In this document: positions 63,975 through 64,000 of the stretch, piece by piece
How positions within the stretch are numbered: the stretch's first letter is position 1
How the letters are laid out: every line of letters starts with the position of its first letter
Assembly (NCBI GenBank): GCA_964030475.1
Contig: CAXIPT010000001.1
Coordinates: forward strand, 11,685,823 to 11,749,822
DNA: 64,000 nt
Direction of reading: 5' to 3'
Source of the DNA: Tethya wilhelma
Taxonomy: Eukaryota > Porifera > Demospongiae > Tethyida > Tethyidae
Notes under the pieces: generated by a model
What the model was told of the DNA's origin: nothing
Database searches by the model: none
Seen by the model: the letters and a program-made list of their open reading frames with translations, nothing else
Made by a program: the position numbers and the translations under genes

Positions 63975-64000
63975 GTATGTGTTATACTGTTGTATAGTGT

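Overview
This window is eukaryotic, most likely from an invertebrate animal with a compact-intron, repeat-rich genome. A demosponge is my best guess. The signs are short GT-AG introns (51 to 116 bases between exons that stay in frame), AT-rich spacers, many families of terminal-inverted-repeat elements, a tRNA-headed SINE, and decayed retrotransposons of several classes. Gaps of N (11459-11934, 35902-35960, 46453-46472) and single N at seven or so joins mark a draft assembly, so some neighbourhoods may be assembly joins. I found no prokaryotic features, CRISPR array, rRNA or free-standing tRNA gene.

Layout. 1-560: edge of a frameshifted multicopy protein. 1410-4490 (-): dead Ty3/gypsy element with zinc knuckle, protease, RT, RNase H and a cut integrase. 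7080-9441 (-) and 19612-21670 (+): two DIRS-type tyrosine-recombinase retroelements with the same 3' terminal repeats. 12350-13640 (-) and 27590-29945 (+): two copies of an LTR element with a coiled-coil Gag and a tRNA-Pro-like primer site. 14045-15345 (-) and 32982-35411 (+): inverted copies of a Penelope-like fragment. 22085-23330 and 30121-31683: inverted duplicate carrying another tyrosine-recombinase remnant; one arm has gained a SINE. 26134-27002: Crypton-type recombinase remnant. 54420-57110 (+) and 59222-61740 (-): Gag part and Pol part of further gypsy elements. A recurring palindrome-headed repeat (called Y-X here) occurs about nine times and glues much of this together.

The most gene-like stretch is 40025-51901. 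A pogo-like DDE transposase is followed on the same strand by a Ulp1-type (C48) peptidase domain fused to a PHD finger, and then by an array of tiny exons. Nearly all of these exons have lengths divisible by three and the same intron phase, and they encode alternating Ser/Thr-Pro-rich and basic segments. The array has been broken up by a TA-flanked transposon (W), by an inverted duplication, and by a separate unknown gene (46473-47817) whose last visible splice donor lies inside a transposon terminus. The window ends in an exon of another multicopy gene of unknown function (63514-63974).

Family names come from motifs read by eye and from general knowledge; no database search was run. Most retroelement coding regions carry stops or frameshifts and are called pseudogenes. 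The splice-consistent genes at 41869-43785, 46473-47817 and 63514-63974 are the best candidates for expressed host or domesticated genes.
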